Counted from the first letter of the stretch, positions 1-7,037 are shown. The stretch is DNA of 13,913 nucleotides from an uncultured Anaerolineaceae bacterium (GCA_937890875.1 CALAEB010000132.1:1-13913), one strand, 5' to 3'. The notes: generated by a model not told the origin, from the letters alone. Made by a program: numbers and translations.

Positions 1-2
1 TT

Positions 3-191
3 TCAGATTTCAATTTCTAATAAGAAAACAGTGAAAAACCGAAGAAAAACGCCTTTACGCTGCTTTTTCAGGGGCAAACGAAACAGAAAAGGAGTCAATT
101 CATCAGCGCTGATCCCGCCATGCCCGACCAACAGCAGGCTGTACTTATTTTTTTCATTAACAAGCAAACAATTCGAAGCATCACCTAGAAA
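3..191 (-). pseudogene. Possible 3' remnant of a minus-strand gene (AlkP-superfamily-like C-terminus)
   Basis: The minus strand is open for 62 codons from 191 down to a TGA at 3-5, and the codon choice looks like that of real genes. The peptide includes NKYSLLLVGHGGISADEL. The HGG-x-S-x-x-E pattern resembles the C-terminal metal-binding end of alkaline-phosphatase-superfamily and PglZ-type proteins (family knowledge; the match is inference by eye). There is no start codon with a ribosome binding site. In-frame TAG (192-194) and TAA (198-200) stops lie just upstream, and I found no continuation in the other minus frames up to about 390. If real, this is the tail of a gene whose 5' part was deleted or has decayed. 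It could also be a chance open frame. Confidence 0.3.
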
Positions 192-327
192 CTATGTTTA
201 CTTTTTTTTATTCAAAAAGATTCAAAAACTTTGGATTCCTGTTAACGAGAAAAATTCCAATCCTTGTTTTGCAAAATAAGTGCGTAAAGATAACTTTTTT
301 TTCAGAGTAAAATTGATAAGCTGGGAA

Positions 328-356
328 TTGACCTTCAACTCATTCTGCGGTTAATT
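328..356 (+). promoter_or_regulatory. Candidate promoter for the membrane-protein gene
   Basis: TTGACC (328-333) is 5/6 to the sigma-70/sigma-A -35 consensus. It is followed after 17 nt by TTAATT (351-356), a poor -10 (3/6). The site lies about 80 nt upstream of the preferred start at 435. The spacing is ideal but the -10 is weak, so this is a candidate only. Confidence 0.3.
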
Positions 357-434
357 GTCTAAGGAAAAAACTGAGACAAAAAAATGCCCAGTCTCAGAAT
401 TAATGCGGGCATATATAAATCAGAGAGGATATCC

Positions 435-2285
435 ATGAGCGCACTGATTGCATTTCCGGTTATTCTATTCAGCATATCCGGTTATATCCTGTTCCCGGCC
501 ATTAGGTTTCGCATTCCATTTAACAGAGCACCGCTGATCGGATTTTCCTGCCTGTTTATTGCGCTTTATTTCTTTGCCCTTTTTGGCGTCGGACAAGCCG
601 GGATCATCTTTGCGGTCATTTGCAACCTGGGCTTACTGGCAGCATCGATCTTTCTGCTGATTAAAAAGAGGTCCGAAAATCCGATTTCAGAAATCCTGAT
701 CCCGGCAATCCTTTTTTTCAGTCTGATGCTTTTCTTTGCTTTTTTTCTTCGAAACCGGATCTACAATCAATGGGACGAATTATCGTTCTGGGATGCCTTT
801 GTCCGCTCGTTGTATGTCACCGGTGCGAAATCGCCCACCATTATTCACGCGGACTACCCCCTGAGCATCTCTTTGATCCAATATTATTTTGTCGGATTAA
901 CAAAATACAGTCACGGGATCATCATTTTCGGAATTTTCTCGGTTATTTTTTCCGGCATCTTATATTGCTGCCCGCCCTTTTCCGGGAAAACATGCGTTGA
1001 TTATCCGGTCATTTTCTTTTTTGCGATTTTGGCGCTCTATTTTTGTGAATCGGCAATTGATACCATCTATATTGACGGATTGATCGGCATTTTCTTCGCA
1101 GCGCTCATTTTCAAGATTTTTTCGGAAGAAGAATTTAACAATTCCTTTTTTATCCAACTGGCAATCCTGCTGTTCTTTTTTGTATCCCTGAAAACTTCCT
1201 GCATTGTTTTGCTGTGTGTATTGCTGCTGGTGCTAGTCTCCAGTGACGGCTTCATTGTCCATAAAGACTTCTCGGCTGAACGGGGACATTTCCGGACACT
1301 GAGCGTCCGGAAAACGCAAGTCATTCAAACCGGAATCGTCATTGCGGGCAGCGCAACCGCAACCCTCAGCTGGGAAATCCGCAATCAGATCATCCAACCG
1401 ATGAAAGTTTTTTCAACCTCCCGGCTGACATTGGAGAACATACGCATCCTTTTTTCAGCCGACATCGCAGAGTGGGAACGGAAAATCTGGGAGCTTGTTC
1501 TGGATCATCTGTTCCGTCTGGATTTTTTTTCGGCAAAAACAACCGTGTTTATGCTGGTTTCTCTGTTATTTTTCATCGGATTGCTGATCCATATTATCGA
1601 AAACTCTGATTTTTCCAGAAAATTTTTGACCTTGAACACAGTTTTGTTTTTGGGGTTTGGAATCTATACCGCCTTCCTCACGATCTTTGCAATGTTCGTC
1701 CAGGAACCCGGACTCGGTGAACAGTTGAACAGCTTCCACCGTTATATCGGAAGCTATCTCATTGCGTGGGGTGTTTCTTTTTTTGCCATTCTTATTCAGA
1801 GAATTGTGATGCTTCCATCCGGAAGTTCCAGGAAATTTATTTCACTGATCAGTGCGGCAATCTTTTTTTATGTTTTGTCCGCCTCGCCCATGGAGCGGAT
1901 ATTCTCTCCGTTAAATCCGGAAAAGTCAATCTGGCTGCAGCAAAAAGCAGTTTACCAGGAATTCGTGAACGTTATTCCCAGCGGCAGTACCGTTCAGGTC
2001 ATTGATTTGGATTCGTCGGGCTTATCCTGTCAAATACTAAACAATCTTTTCGTCGGGCACAGTTATATGATCTGGGAGCCATGCAGCAATCCGGAGGACT
2101 TCCAACTCAGTAAAGCAGAATTCGCTGATTATATCGAAGCGTCCGGAGCCGATTATATTTTGATTCTGCACGGGAACGATTATTTCTGGAAAGAATTCAG
2201 CGAAATGTTCGACTACCCCTGGCATGGCCAGGCGTTCAAAGTGGCAGGACACGGCGATTACCGCAGGGTTTCACCGGCGCAATAA
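435..2285 (+). CDS. Multi-pass membrane protein, GT-C glycosyltransferase-like
   Basis: This is a protein of 616 residues. Start 435 is chosen because AGAGAGG lies 7 nt upstream; an in-frame ATG at 384 would add 17 residues but has no clear ribosome binding site. Roughly twelve hydrophobic segments fill residues 1-485, and a soluble, probably extracytoplasmic tail of about 130 residues follows. The first larger loop contains WDE (residues 113-115) and then a YPLS segment (141-144). Acidic residues in the first loop followed by a 'YP' motif are typical of GT-C-fold, lipid-linked-sugar glycosyltransferases (family knowledge). A SFHRY segment lies before the late helices (residues 433-437). The acceptor, donor and pathway cannot be read from the sequence, and the neighbours do not help: an ECF transporter and a possible gene remnant. 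The gene looks more AT-rich than nifJ or tyrS, partly because of its many Phe, Ile and Leu codons. Confidence 0.75.
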   Translation: MSALIAFPVILFSISGYILFPAIRFRIPFNRAPLIGFSCLFIALYFFALFGVGQAGIIFAVICNLGLLAASIFLLIKKRSENPISEILIPAILFFSLMLFFAFFLRNRIYNQWDELSFWDAFVRSLYVTGAKSPTIIHADYPLSISLIQYYFVGLTKYSHGIIIFGIFSVIFSGILYCCPPFSGKTCVDYPVIFFFAILALYFCESAIDTIYIDGLIGIFFAALIFKIFSEEEFNNSFFIQLAILLFFFVSLKTSCIVLLCVLLLVLVSSDGFIVHKDFSAERGHFRTLSVRKTQVIQTGIVIAGSATATLSWEIRNQIIQPMKVFSTSRLTLENIRILFSADIAEWERKIWELVLDHLFRLDFFSAKTTVFMLVSLLFFIGLLIHIIENSDFSRKFLTLNTVLFLGFGIYTAFLTIFAMFVQEPGLGEQLNSFHRYIGSYLIAWGVSFFAILIQRIVMLPSGSSRKFISLISAAIFFYVLSASPMERIFSPLNPEKSIWLQQKAVYQEFVNVIPSGSTVQVIDLDSSGLSCQILNNLFVGHSYMIWEPCSNPEDFQLSKAEFADYIEASGADYILILHGNDYFWKEFSEMFDYPWHGQAFKVAGHGDYRRVSPAQ

Positions 2286-2402
2286 TTCCTCCTGGCAAAA
2301 TCCTTGATTCACCGATCCAGAAATGACCGGCCGGCCGACAGATCATCCTTCTGCCATCTCAAACCGGCTATTCGGAATAAAAAAAGAAGACTTGTCGTTG
2401 TC

Positions 2403-2463
2403 TTGTCTGTGATATTCCGCAAAACAATATTGAGGAATTTGTTTTGCGGAATATCACAGACAA
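2403..2463. repeat. Perfect 25-bp inverted repeat, 11-nt loop (palindrome 1)
   Basis: The left arm (2403-2427) and right arm (2439-2463) are exact reverse complements over 25 bp around an 11-nt loop (2428-2438). The arms end inward in CGCAAAACAA / TTGTTTTGCG. It lies about 118 nt after the membrane-protein stop and about 70 nt before the ECF promoter. No T-run follows it, so it is not a standard intrinsic terminator. It shares the TTGTTTTGCG word with palindrome 2. As RNA it would form a very stable rod, possibly protecting a 3' end or acting as an RNase III substrate. Confidence 0.9.
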
Positions 2464-2529
2464 TCCTTTATATCACCCGCAAATTTCTGCAGTTTTAGCA
2501 CCATATTCGTAACAAAATTCACGATATAA

Positions 2530-2558
2530 AAGACAAAATTATTCCAATATGCTATAAT
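2530..2558 (+). promoter_or_regulatory. Sigma-A/sigma-70-type promoter for the ECF transporter locus
   Basis: AAGACA (2530-2535, 4/6 to TTGACA), a 17-nt spacer and a perfect TATAAT (2553-2558) make a good housekeeping promoter. Transcription would start near 2565, giving a leader of about 60 nt before the S-component start at 2625. Confidence 0.6.
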
Positions 2559-2624
2559 CGTATCCACAATGGAGCTGGCGTTATTGTCGTTATTTCAATT
2601 CGTTCGTTAATACCGGAGACTCAT

Positions 2625-3173
2625 ATGAAACTCAACACACGCACAATCGTTGCTATAGGAATCGGTGCTGCCGTCTTCCTTGTATTAAACCGCTTCGTAT
2701 CCATCCCGAGCGGCATCCCCAACACCACAATCAATACCGCTTATGCATTTTTGGCTTTTTTGGCCGTCCTTTTCGGCCCAATTGCCGGAGCACTCGTCGG
2801 GTTCATCGACCATGCTCTGACCGATGCGACGGCTTACGGATCCATTTGGTGGAGCTGGGTCATTGTATCCGCATTCGTCGGCGCAATCATCGGCCTCGCA
2901 TGGAAGCGGATCGATATTGAAAAGGGCATTTTCGGAGGAAAAGAAATCCTCACCTTCAATATCTATCAGATCGTCGCCAACGCCGTTGGCTGGGGATTAC
3001 TGGCGCCTGTACTCGATATCATTATTTATGCGGAACCGTCTGATAAAGTCTTCCTGCAGGGAGCGGTTGCCGGCCTTGCCAATATCGTGACTATTGCCGT
3101 TATCGGGACGATTTTCCTGGCAATTTATGCCAAAACCCGCACAAAAACAGGCAGTTTAAGTAAAGAATCATAA
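2625..3173 (+). CDS. ECF transporter S-component, UPF0397 family (annotated as riboflavin-type)
   Basis: This 182-residue, hydrophobic protein has about five to six membrane helices. GGAG lies 7-8 nt before the ATG. The early GIGAA (residues 12-16), the [20 protein letters not shown] block (68-87) followed by WWSWV, and the C-terminal [11 protein letters not shown] are hallmarks of UPF0397. In this family the S-component binds a small vitamin and docks onto a shared ATPase/EcfT module in the cytoplasmic membrane. Public annotation often calls the family 'ECF-type riboflavin transporter substrate-binding protein'; the true substrate cannot be read here. The duplicated ATPase and EcfT follow directly, so this is probably a dedicated (group I) ECF system. 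The length is normal for the family. Confidence 0.93.
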   Translation: MKLNTRTIVAIGIGAAVFLVLNRFVSIPSGIPNTTINTAYAFLAFLAVLFGPIAGALVGFIDHALTDATAYGSIWWSWVIVSAFVGAIIGLAWKRIDIEKGIFGGKEILTFNIYQIVANAVGWGLLAPVLDIIIYAEPSDKVFLQGAVAGLANIVTIAVIGTIFLAIYAKTRTKTGSLSKES

Positions 3174-3184
3174 ATACTACCATT

Positions 3185-3224
3185 GAACAGCCTGGCTCAT
3201 TCCCAACGATTCAGGCTGTCTGTT
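3185..3224 (+). promoter_or_regulatory. First hairpin of a possible attenuator between S and A genes
   Basis: ACAGCCTG (3187-3194) pairs with CAGGCTGT (3212-3219) around a 17-nt loop, starting 14 nt after the S-component stop. The segment CTGTT (3220-3224) at its 3' edge could instead pair with AACAG (3229-3233), the 5' end of the next hairpin. This gives a 1:2 / 2:3 / 3:4 layout. Confidence 0.45.
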
Positions 3225-3228
3225 TATG

Positions 3229-3277
3229 AACAGATGTTTCAGGGCTTGTTTTCCATTGCGTTGAAACATCTGTTTTT
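3229..3277 (+). terminator. Terminator-like hairpin inside the ECF locus
   Basis: AACAGATGTTTCA (3229-3241) and TGAAACATCTGTT (3262-3274) form a perfect 13-bp stem around a 20-nt loop. The 3' arm runs into TTTTT (3273-3277), the arrangement of an intrinsic terminator, although the stem is not GC-rich and the loop is long. It lies 16 nt before the ATPase start, so full termination here would cut the ATPase and EcfT from the S-component promoter. Partial termination or attenuation is more likely. Confidence 0.55.
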
Positions 3278-3292
3278 AATCAATCCCGCACG

Positions 3293-4960
3293 ATGAAAAA
3301 AACAGTAATCGAGTTCCGCAATTTCAGTTTCAAATATCGGGCACAGGTCCAGAATACGCTGACCGATATCAATTTAACGATCGCCCAAGGAGAGAAAATA
3401 CTGATTGCCGGTGCATCCGGCAGCGGGAAAAGCACGATTGGGCATTGCATCAATGGACTGATTCCGCATTATTACAAAGGCGAGATCACAGGGAATCTCT
3501 TTATCCAGGGAAAAGACGCCGCAGCGCTGGAAATCTTTGACCGTTCCAAGATGATCGGCACCGTTCTGCAGGATTCGGATGGGCAGTTTGTCGGGCAGAC
3601 AGTCGGGGAAGACATCGCATTTGCTTTGGAAAATGACTGTGTCGGCCAGAATGAAATGATCCCGCGGGTCAGCCGGGTCAGCCGGCTGGTGGATATTGAG
3701 CAGCATCTTCATGCAGCGCCGCAGGACCTGTCCGGCGGACAAAAACAGCGTGTCTCATTGGCCGGCGTTTTGGTGGACAATGTCGAAATTCTGCTGTTCG
3801 ATGAACCGCTTGCGAACCTGGATCCAGCCACCGGCCGATATGCGATGGAAATGATCGACGATCTGGCGCATGAAACCGGAGCGACCGTCATCATTATCGA
3901 GCACCGGATTGAGGACGTCCTCTGGAGGCCGGTTGATCGGGTGGTCCTGATTGACGAAGGAAAAATCATCCGTGATACAAGTCCGTTATATGTGACCGCG
4001 TTATCTTACGCGGGAATTCAACTGACCGAGGGAATGCGGCTGAGTCACCCCAGCCGGATTGATCCGGAAACGATCCAGGAACCCTTGTCCTGCTGGTACC
4101 GTCAGGAAATCAAAGAAGAACCCGCGCCGAACCGGGATATCGTTCTGACACTTTCGGACGTCTCCTTTTCTTATACCGCGGACAGAGAAGTGCTGCATAA
4201 AATCAGTTTTGACATCCGCAGAAATGAGATGACGGCAATTGTCGGGAAAAACGGAGCCGGGAAAAGCACGCTTTGCAAGCTGATCTGCGGTTTCGAAAAG
4301 CCGACCGACGGAAAAATCATGCTGGCAGGCAAAGACCTGAACGGCGTATCCATCCGGGAACGCGCGGATAAAATCGGCTTTGTCATGCAGAACCCAAACC
4401 AGATGATTTCACAGATCATGATCCGGGACGAAGTCGGTTTTACTTTAAAACTGCGGGATATGCCAAAAGACGAAATCAGTGACAGCGTCAATGAGTCCCT
4501 TCAAATATGCGGTTTATATCCCTTCCGCAACTGGCCGATATCCGCACTCTCATACGGTCAGAAAAAGCGGGTCACCATCGCGTCGATTTTAGTCCAGAAA
4601 CCGGAGATCATCATTCTGGATGAACCCACCGCCGGTCAGGATTTTCGCCATTATACGGAGATCATGGAATTTCTGCAGTCGCTCCAGCAAAGAGGGATCA
4701 CCATTCTGTTAATTACGCACGATATGCATCTGATACTGGAATATACCAAACGGGCGGTCGTCATCGCGGATGGCCGGCTGATCGCGGACGATAGCCCCGC
4801 CCGCGTCTTAACCGATGAGTCCATCATTAAGCCGGCAAACCTGAAAGAGACCAGCCTGCTGACACTGGCGGACAAAGCCGGCTTTGAAGATCCATTTGAT
4901 TTTGTTAAACATTTTATCGCCGCTGATCGGGAGGCCCGGCACACGCCATGTCATCCGTAA
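3293..4960 (+). CDS. ECF transporter ATPase, two fused ABC domains (EcfA-EcfA' / YkoD type)
   Basis: This 555-residue protein has two complete ATP-binding cassettes. Domain 1: Walker A GASGSGKST (40-48), Q-loop near Q93, signature LSGGQ (146-150), Walker B ending in D170-E171 and H-loop H204. Domain 2: Walker A GKNGAGKST (318-326), Q366, signature LSYGQ (419-423), Walker B with D443-E444 and H476. Both sites therefore look catalytically competent. Fused ATPases of this kind power vitamin uptake by coupling to EcfT and an S-component. The start is set by the first beta-strand (VIEFRNFSFKY), which must be included. The ATG has no Shine-Dalgarno sequence in the roughly 20 nt before it and lies just after a terminator-like hairpin. 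It overlaps EcfT by 13 nt. The name YkoD implies HMP/thiamine in Bacillus; the UPF0397 partner argues against assuming that here. Confidence 0.95.
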   Translation: MKKTVIEFRNFSFKYRAQVQNTLTDINLTIAQGEKILIAGASGSGKSTIGHCINGLIPHYYKGEITGNLFIQGKDAAALEIFDRSKMIGTVLQDSDGQFVGQTVGEDIAFALENDCVGQNEMIPRVSRVSRLVDIEQHLHAAPQDLSGGQKQRVSLAGVLVDNVEILLFDEPLANLDPATGRYAMEMIDDLAHETGATVIIIEHRIEDVLWRPVDRVVLIDEGKIIRDTSPLYVTALSYAGIQLTEGMRLSHPSRIDPETIQEPLSCWYRQEIKEEPAPNRDIVLTLSDVSFSYTADREVLHKISFDIRRNEMTAIVGKNGAGKSTLCKLICGFEKPTDGKIMLAGKDLNGVSIRERADKIGFVMQNPNQMISQIMIRDEVGFTLKLRDMPKDEISDSVNESLQICGLYPFRNWPISALSYGQKKRVTIASILVQKPEIIILDEPTAGQDFRHYTEIMEFLQSLQQRGITILLITHDMHLILEYTKRAVVIADGRLIADDSPARVLTDESIIKPANLKETSLLTLADKAGFEDPFDFVKHFIAADREARHTPCHP

Positions 4961-5784
4961 AAATGCTTTCCTACATCAAACGGGATACACCGGTCCATAA
5001 CCTTTGCGGTGTGACCAAGCTGGTTGTTTTTTTGGCCTGGACCATTGTCTGCATGCTCAGTTACGATACACGGGTACTGTTAGTTACGCTGTGTTTCAGC
5101 CTGATCATTTTCAAGCTTGCCCGCATCCGCTGGCGGGAAGTCCGTTTTGTTCTCGCCTTTATCGGGTTCTTTCTGCTGCTGAACGATGTCGCCATCTACA
5201 TTTTCTCACCGGAAGAAGGTGTGAATATCTACGGTACCCGGCATGTGCTGTTCCAGTTCTCCAGCCGTTATACGGTAACGAAGGAGCAGCTTTTTTATCT
5301 TTTCAACGTGACTCTGAAATATCTGACGGTTGTTCCCGTCGCGCTGCTGTTTCTGATCACAACGGATCCAAGCGAATTTGCTGCGTCGTTAAGCGGCATC
5401 GGGATCACCTACCGCATTTCGTATGCCGTTTCGATCACCCTGCGTTATATTGCCGATATCCAAAATGATTTTCACAATATCTCACAGGCACAGCAGGCCC
5501 GCGGCGTTGATTTGTCAAAAAATGTATCCCTGAAAAAAAGAATTTCAGGGATTGCTTCCATCGCCGTTCCGCTGATCTTCTCCAGCCTGGAACGAATTGA
5601 TCTGATCAGTAACGCGATGGACCTGCGCGGGTTTGGAAAGCACAAAATCCGCACCTGGTACAGCGCCCGCCCGTTCAAGACGGCCGATTATATCGTACTT
5701 GCCGGAATGGTACTGTTTGTCCTGGTCGGGCTTTACGTCACATTCCATGACGGCGAGCGGTTCTTCAACCCGTTTGTCCCATAA
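4948..5784 (+). CDS. ecfT: ECF transporter energy-coupling transmembrane protein EcfT
   Basis: This 278-residue membrane protein has hydrophobic segments near residues 25-55, 66-86, 121-137, 201-211 and 248-264. Between the last ones lie two basic coupling motifs, QARG (183-186) and DLRG (225-228), matching the paired x-R-G coupling-helix motifs with which EcfT contacts the two ATPase domains. The ATG at 4948 overlaps the ATPase stop by 13 nt; GGGAGG lies at 4929-4934, a slightly long spacing of 13 nt. An in-frame ATG at 4963 is a less likely start. The overlap implies translational coupling with the ATPase. EcfT carries no substrate specificity; that is set by the UPF0397 protein. Confidence 0.92.
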   Translation: MSSVKMLSYIKRDTPVHNLCGVTKLVVFLAWTIVCMLSYDTRVLLVTLCFSLIIFKLARIRWREVRFVLAFIGFFLLLNDVAIYIFSPEEGVNIYGTRHVLFQFSSRYTVTKEQLFYLFNVTLKYLTVVPVALLFLITTDPSEFAASLSGIGITYRISYAVSITLRYIADIQNDFHNISQAQQARGVDLSKNVSLKKRISGIASIAVPLIFSSLERIDLISNAMDLRGFGKHKIRTWYSARPFKTADYIVLAGMVLFVLVGLYVTFHDGERFFNPFVP

Positions 5785-5797
5785 AAGACGCGCCGTT

Positions 5798-5823
5798 CGG
5801 GATCGATCCGCAGATTTTTCTTT
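5798..5823 (+). terminator. Weak intrinsic terminator candidate after ecfT
   Basis: CGGGATCGATCCG (5798-5810) can form a short hairpin with one bulged G. It is followed by TTTTTCTTT (5815-5823) and lies 14 nt after the ecfT stop. The stem is very short, so the longer palindrome at 5881-5925 may matter more. Confidence 0.35.
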
Positions 5824-5880
5824 ATAATTCAAAATTTGGTCTGGGTATAAAGAGAATGAACATCCCCAAAGTGGCAGATT

Positions 5881-5925
5881 TGTGGTTCTGTTGTTTTGCG
5901 TAAAACGCAAAACAACAGAACCACA
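5881..5925. repeat. Perfect 21-bp inverted repeat, 3-nt loop (palindrome 2)
   Basis: The left arm (5881-5901) and right arm (5905-5925) are exact reverse complements over 21 bp, with only AAA between them. The inner word is TTGTTTTGCG facing CGCAAAACAA, the same word as in palindrome 1 but in the opposite inside/outside order. It sits between convergent genes (ecfT on plus, the small membrane protein on minus), where a bidirectional 3'-end structure would fit. There is no T-run on either side. Copies of AAATTTGG lie nearly symmetrically outside it (about 5832 and 5965). Confidence 0.9.
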
Positions 5926-5992
5926 GTTCCTGCTTCGATAAATTCGTTTTTTGATGCTTGAATCAAATTTGGATCAACGAAATATTTCCGCC

Positions 5993-6328
5993 TTATTTTG
6001 TCGACGCGACCGCCATGATCCCGTAAATAAAAACAAAAACGGGAATCAATACCGTGTTCACGTCAACCGTCCTAAGAAACGGAATGAACAGGCCGAGGCT
6101 TTGAAGCAGCAAAACCGCGCCGATCACGACAGTCGACAGCGCCCAAAACCAGTTGGACGCAGGGCGCAGGGCGAATTCGCAAATTCCGATAAGAATAAAC
6201 ACGACCGGGAACCAGCGATCCAGCGTAAACCCTGAAATTGTGATCGCGATGCCAAACAGCGGCAACAGGCTTAAAGCGCCGAAGAGAATAAGAATAAGGC
6301 CCAAAATTACCGATATCCCTTTTTGCAT
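5993..6328 (-). CDS. Small four-helix membrane protein (LiaI/LiaF-like TM domain)
   Basis: This 111-residue, very hydrophobic protein has four predicted helices: about 5-22, 25-35 leading into 40-54, 62-79 and 91-108. The only clearly soluble part is short loops. A strong ribosome binding site (AAGGAGG, 6335-6341 region on the minus strand) lies 6-7 nt before the ATG, so the start is firm. The helix pattern with repeated GLILILFG and VFILIGI segments resembles the transmembrane domain found in LiaI/LiaF and DUF5668-type proteins (family knowledge, by eye). No catalytic residues are visible. It follows the Nfu gene on the same strand after 95 nt and a likely terminator, so co-transcription is uncertain. 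The function is unknown. Confidence 0.8.
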   Translation of the reverse strand: MQKGISVILGLILILFGALSLLPLFGIAITISGFTLDRWFPVVFILIGICEFALRPASNWFWALSTVVIGAVLLLQSLGLFIPFLRTVDVNTVLIPVFVFIYGIMAVASTK

Positions 6329-6364
6329 GGAGACCCTCCTTTAAGACAAAATGAAAATATCATA

Positions 6365-6399
6365 GAAAGGATGACGGGGACATAATTTTTCCGTCACCC
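6365..6399 (-). terminator. Likely intrinsic terminator of the Nfu gene
   Basis: On the minus strand GGTGACGG pairs with CCGTCATC (one G-U) around a 13-nt loop, followed by TTTC. It lies about 25 nt after the Nfu stop and upstream of the small membrane protein gene. The T-run is short. Confidence 0.45.
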
Positions 6400-6423
6400 C
6401 AACAGCTCTGGTGGTTCGTCCGG

Positions 6424-6663
6424 CTACGCTTCCTCAACAGCCTCAATTTCCGGAAAGAATTGCCGTAAAGTTCCTTCCACCCAACCATGAAGCGTTGAAG
6501 CGGAAAGGGGACAATCTTCGCACGCCCCGCCCAGGCGTACCTTTACAACTTTCCCGTCAAAGGACACAAAAGAGACTGAACCGCCATGATAATGGTTGAT
6601 GTAATCGTCCAATTCGCCGATCAGTCCGCTGATACGATCCTCGATTGAAAATTCTTCTATCAT
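6424..6663 (-). CDS. Stand-alone NifU C-terminal domain protein (Nfu-type Fe-S carrier)
   Basis: This 79-residue protein is essentially one NifU C-terminal domain. The hallmark GGACEDCPLSASTL contains the CxxC pair C48 and C51, which in Nfu proteins binds or transfers a [4Fe-4S] cluster, usually across a dimer. The N-terminal part (SIEDRISGLIGELDDYINHY) matches the usual helix before the HGG turn. GGGAGGG (6669-6675 on plus) lies 5 nt before the ATG. There is no A-type or NifU N-terminal scaffold domain, so it probably acts as a carrier rather than a primary scaffold. It may serve Fe-S enzymes such as the PFOR encoded in this window; that link is only inference. A possible 45-codon ORF overlaps its start as ATGA. 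Confidence 0.92.
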   Translation of the reverse strand: MIEEFSIEDRISGLIGELDDYINHYHGGSVSFVSFDGKVVKVRLGGACEDCPLSASTLHGWVEGTLRQFFPEIEAVEEA

Positions 6664-6797
6664 TTTCGCCCTCCCTGAACAAAAGATTTTTTCCGCTTTT
6701 CCTGATCATTTGCGGCAAAACTGAAGATGCCCGGCACGGATATCAGGATGGGGAGATTTTCCTGCTGAAATAATCCCTGCGCTGCAATGGCGCCCAT
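6660..6797 (-). CDS. Possible 45-residue ORF translationally coupled to the Nfu gene
   Basis: An ATG at 6797 (GGGG about 8 nt upstream) opens 45 codons, ending in a TGA that overlaps the Nfu ATG as ATGA. The peptide begins MGAIAAQGLFQQENLPILIS and has a moderately hydrophobic first half and a basic end. The Nfu ribosome binding site lies within its last codons, an arrangement typical of coupled genes. I recognise no family, and an ORF this short can arise by chance. Confidence 0.25.
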   Translation of the reverse strand: MGAIAAQGLFQQENLPILISVPGIFSFAANDQEKRKKSFVQGGRK

Positions 6798-6862
6798 CGG
6801 CAAAACCCCAAAAAACGAAAGAGCTTATTTTCCTCATGATCCGAACCGTTGTGCAAACAAAA

Positions 6863-6890
6863 TGTTATTTTACTATACCCGTATTATAAT
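6863..6890 (+). promoter_or_regulatory. Candidate promoter in the divergent region
   Basis: TATAAT (6885-6890) is a perfect -10 on plus, but the -35 region (around TGTTAT, 6863-6868) is poor. The overlapping ATTATA (6883-6888) gives a TATAAT on the minus strand too, so the site could drive either direction. On plus the leader to the GNAT start would be about 240 nt and would include the TTCGAA cluster and palindrome 3. Confidence 0.35.
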
Positions 6891-6922
6891 AGTTTCAGCG
6901 AAAATATGGATCACAACAGACA

Positions 6923-7037
6923 TTCGAACAGGAATTCGAAATATGAATTTCCCTTCCGAATGAAGAGGTAAATTTTGTTGTTATTTTTGCGCAAAAACAA
7001 CAAGACTTTTTCGAAATTCGAATTGCAGGTATTCGAA
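6923..7037. repeat. Cluster of five TTCGAA palindromes flanking a hairpin
   Basis: TTCGAA occurs at 6923, 6935, 7010, 7017 and 7032, five times in 115 bp. Two of the copies belong to a longer direct repeat, ATTCGAAATA-T-GAAT (6934-6948) and ATTCGAAATAGAAT (7031-7044). The copies flank the hairpin at 6975-7003 on both sides, giving a roughly symmetrical block. It could be a multi-site operator for a regulator of the GNAT gene or the arms of a small repeat element. Confidence 0.7.
6975..7003. repeat. Near-perfect inverted repeat with GCGC centre (palindrome 3)
   Basis: TTGTTGTTATTTTTGC (6975-6990) faces GCAAAAACAACAA (6991-7003). The arms pair over 13 bp apart from a 3-nt bulge in the left arm. 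The centre is a self-complementary TTTTTGCGCAAAAA. It carries the same T-rich/GCG theme as the other palindromes but lies between divergent genes, so it is not a 3'-end structure for either neighbour. Confidence 0.8.

Larger units (their letters stand above)
1..434. other. Intergenic region without an intact gene
   Basis: Apart from the possible minus-strand remnant at 3-191, this stretch is A/T-rich with long T and A runs and stops in all frames beyond about 195. A short open frame on the plus strand (31-279) is low-complexity, has no ribosome binding site and looks non-coding. A weak promoter candidate for the downstream membrane protein lies at 328-356. No other structure is convincing. 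Confidence 0.6.
2286..2624. other. Intergenic region with a long palindrome and a promoter
   Basis: This 339-nt gap between the membrane protein and the ECF S-component holds the 25-bp perfect palindrome at 2403-2463 and a sigma-A-like promoter at 2530-2558. A GGCCGGCC palindrome lies near 2330, with no obvious role. I see no FMN, TPP or other recognisable vitamin riboswitch in the roughly 60-nt leader after the promoter. An open frame at 2304-2498 runs through the palindrome and has no coding character. Confidence 0.6.

Noticed and set aside
31..279. 82-residue plus-strand ORF at the left edge
   Set aside because: It is low-complexity, has no ribosome binding site and is AT-rich; the opposite strand has the more gene-like frame.
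2559..2624. FMN or thiamine riboswitch before the ECF transporter genes
   Set aside because: The leader after the good promoter is only about 60 nt and contains none of the conserved FMN or TPP aptamer segments.
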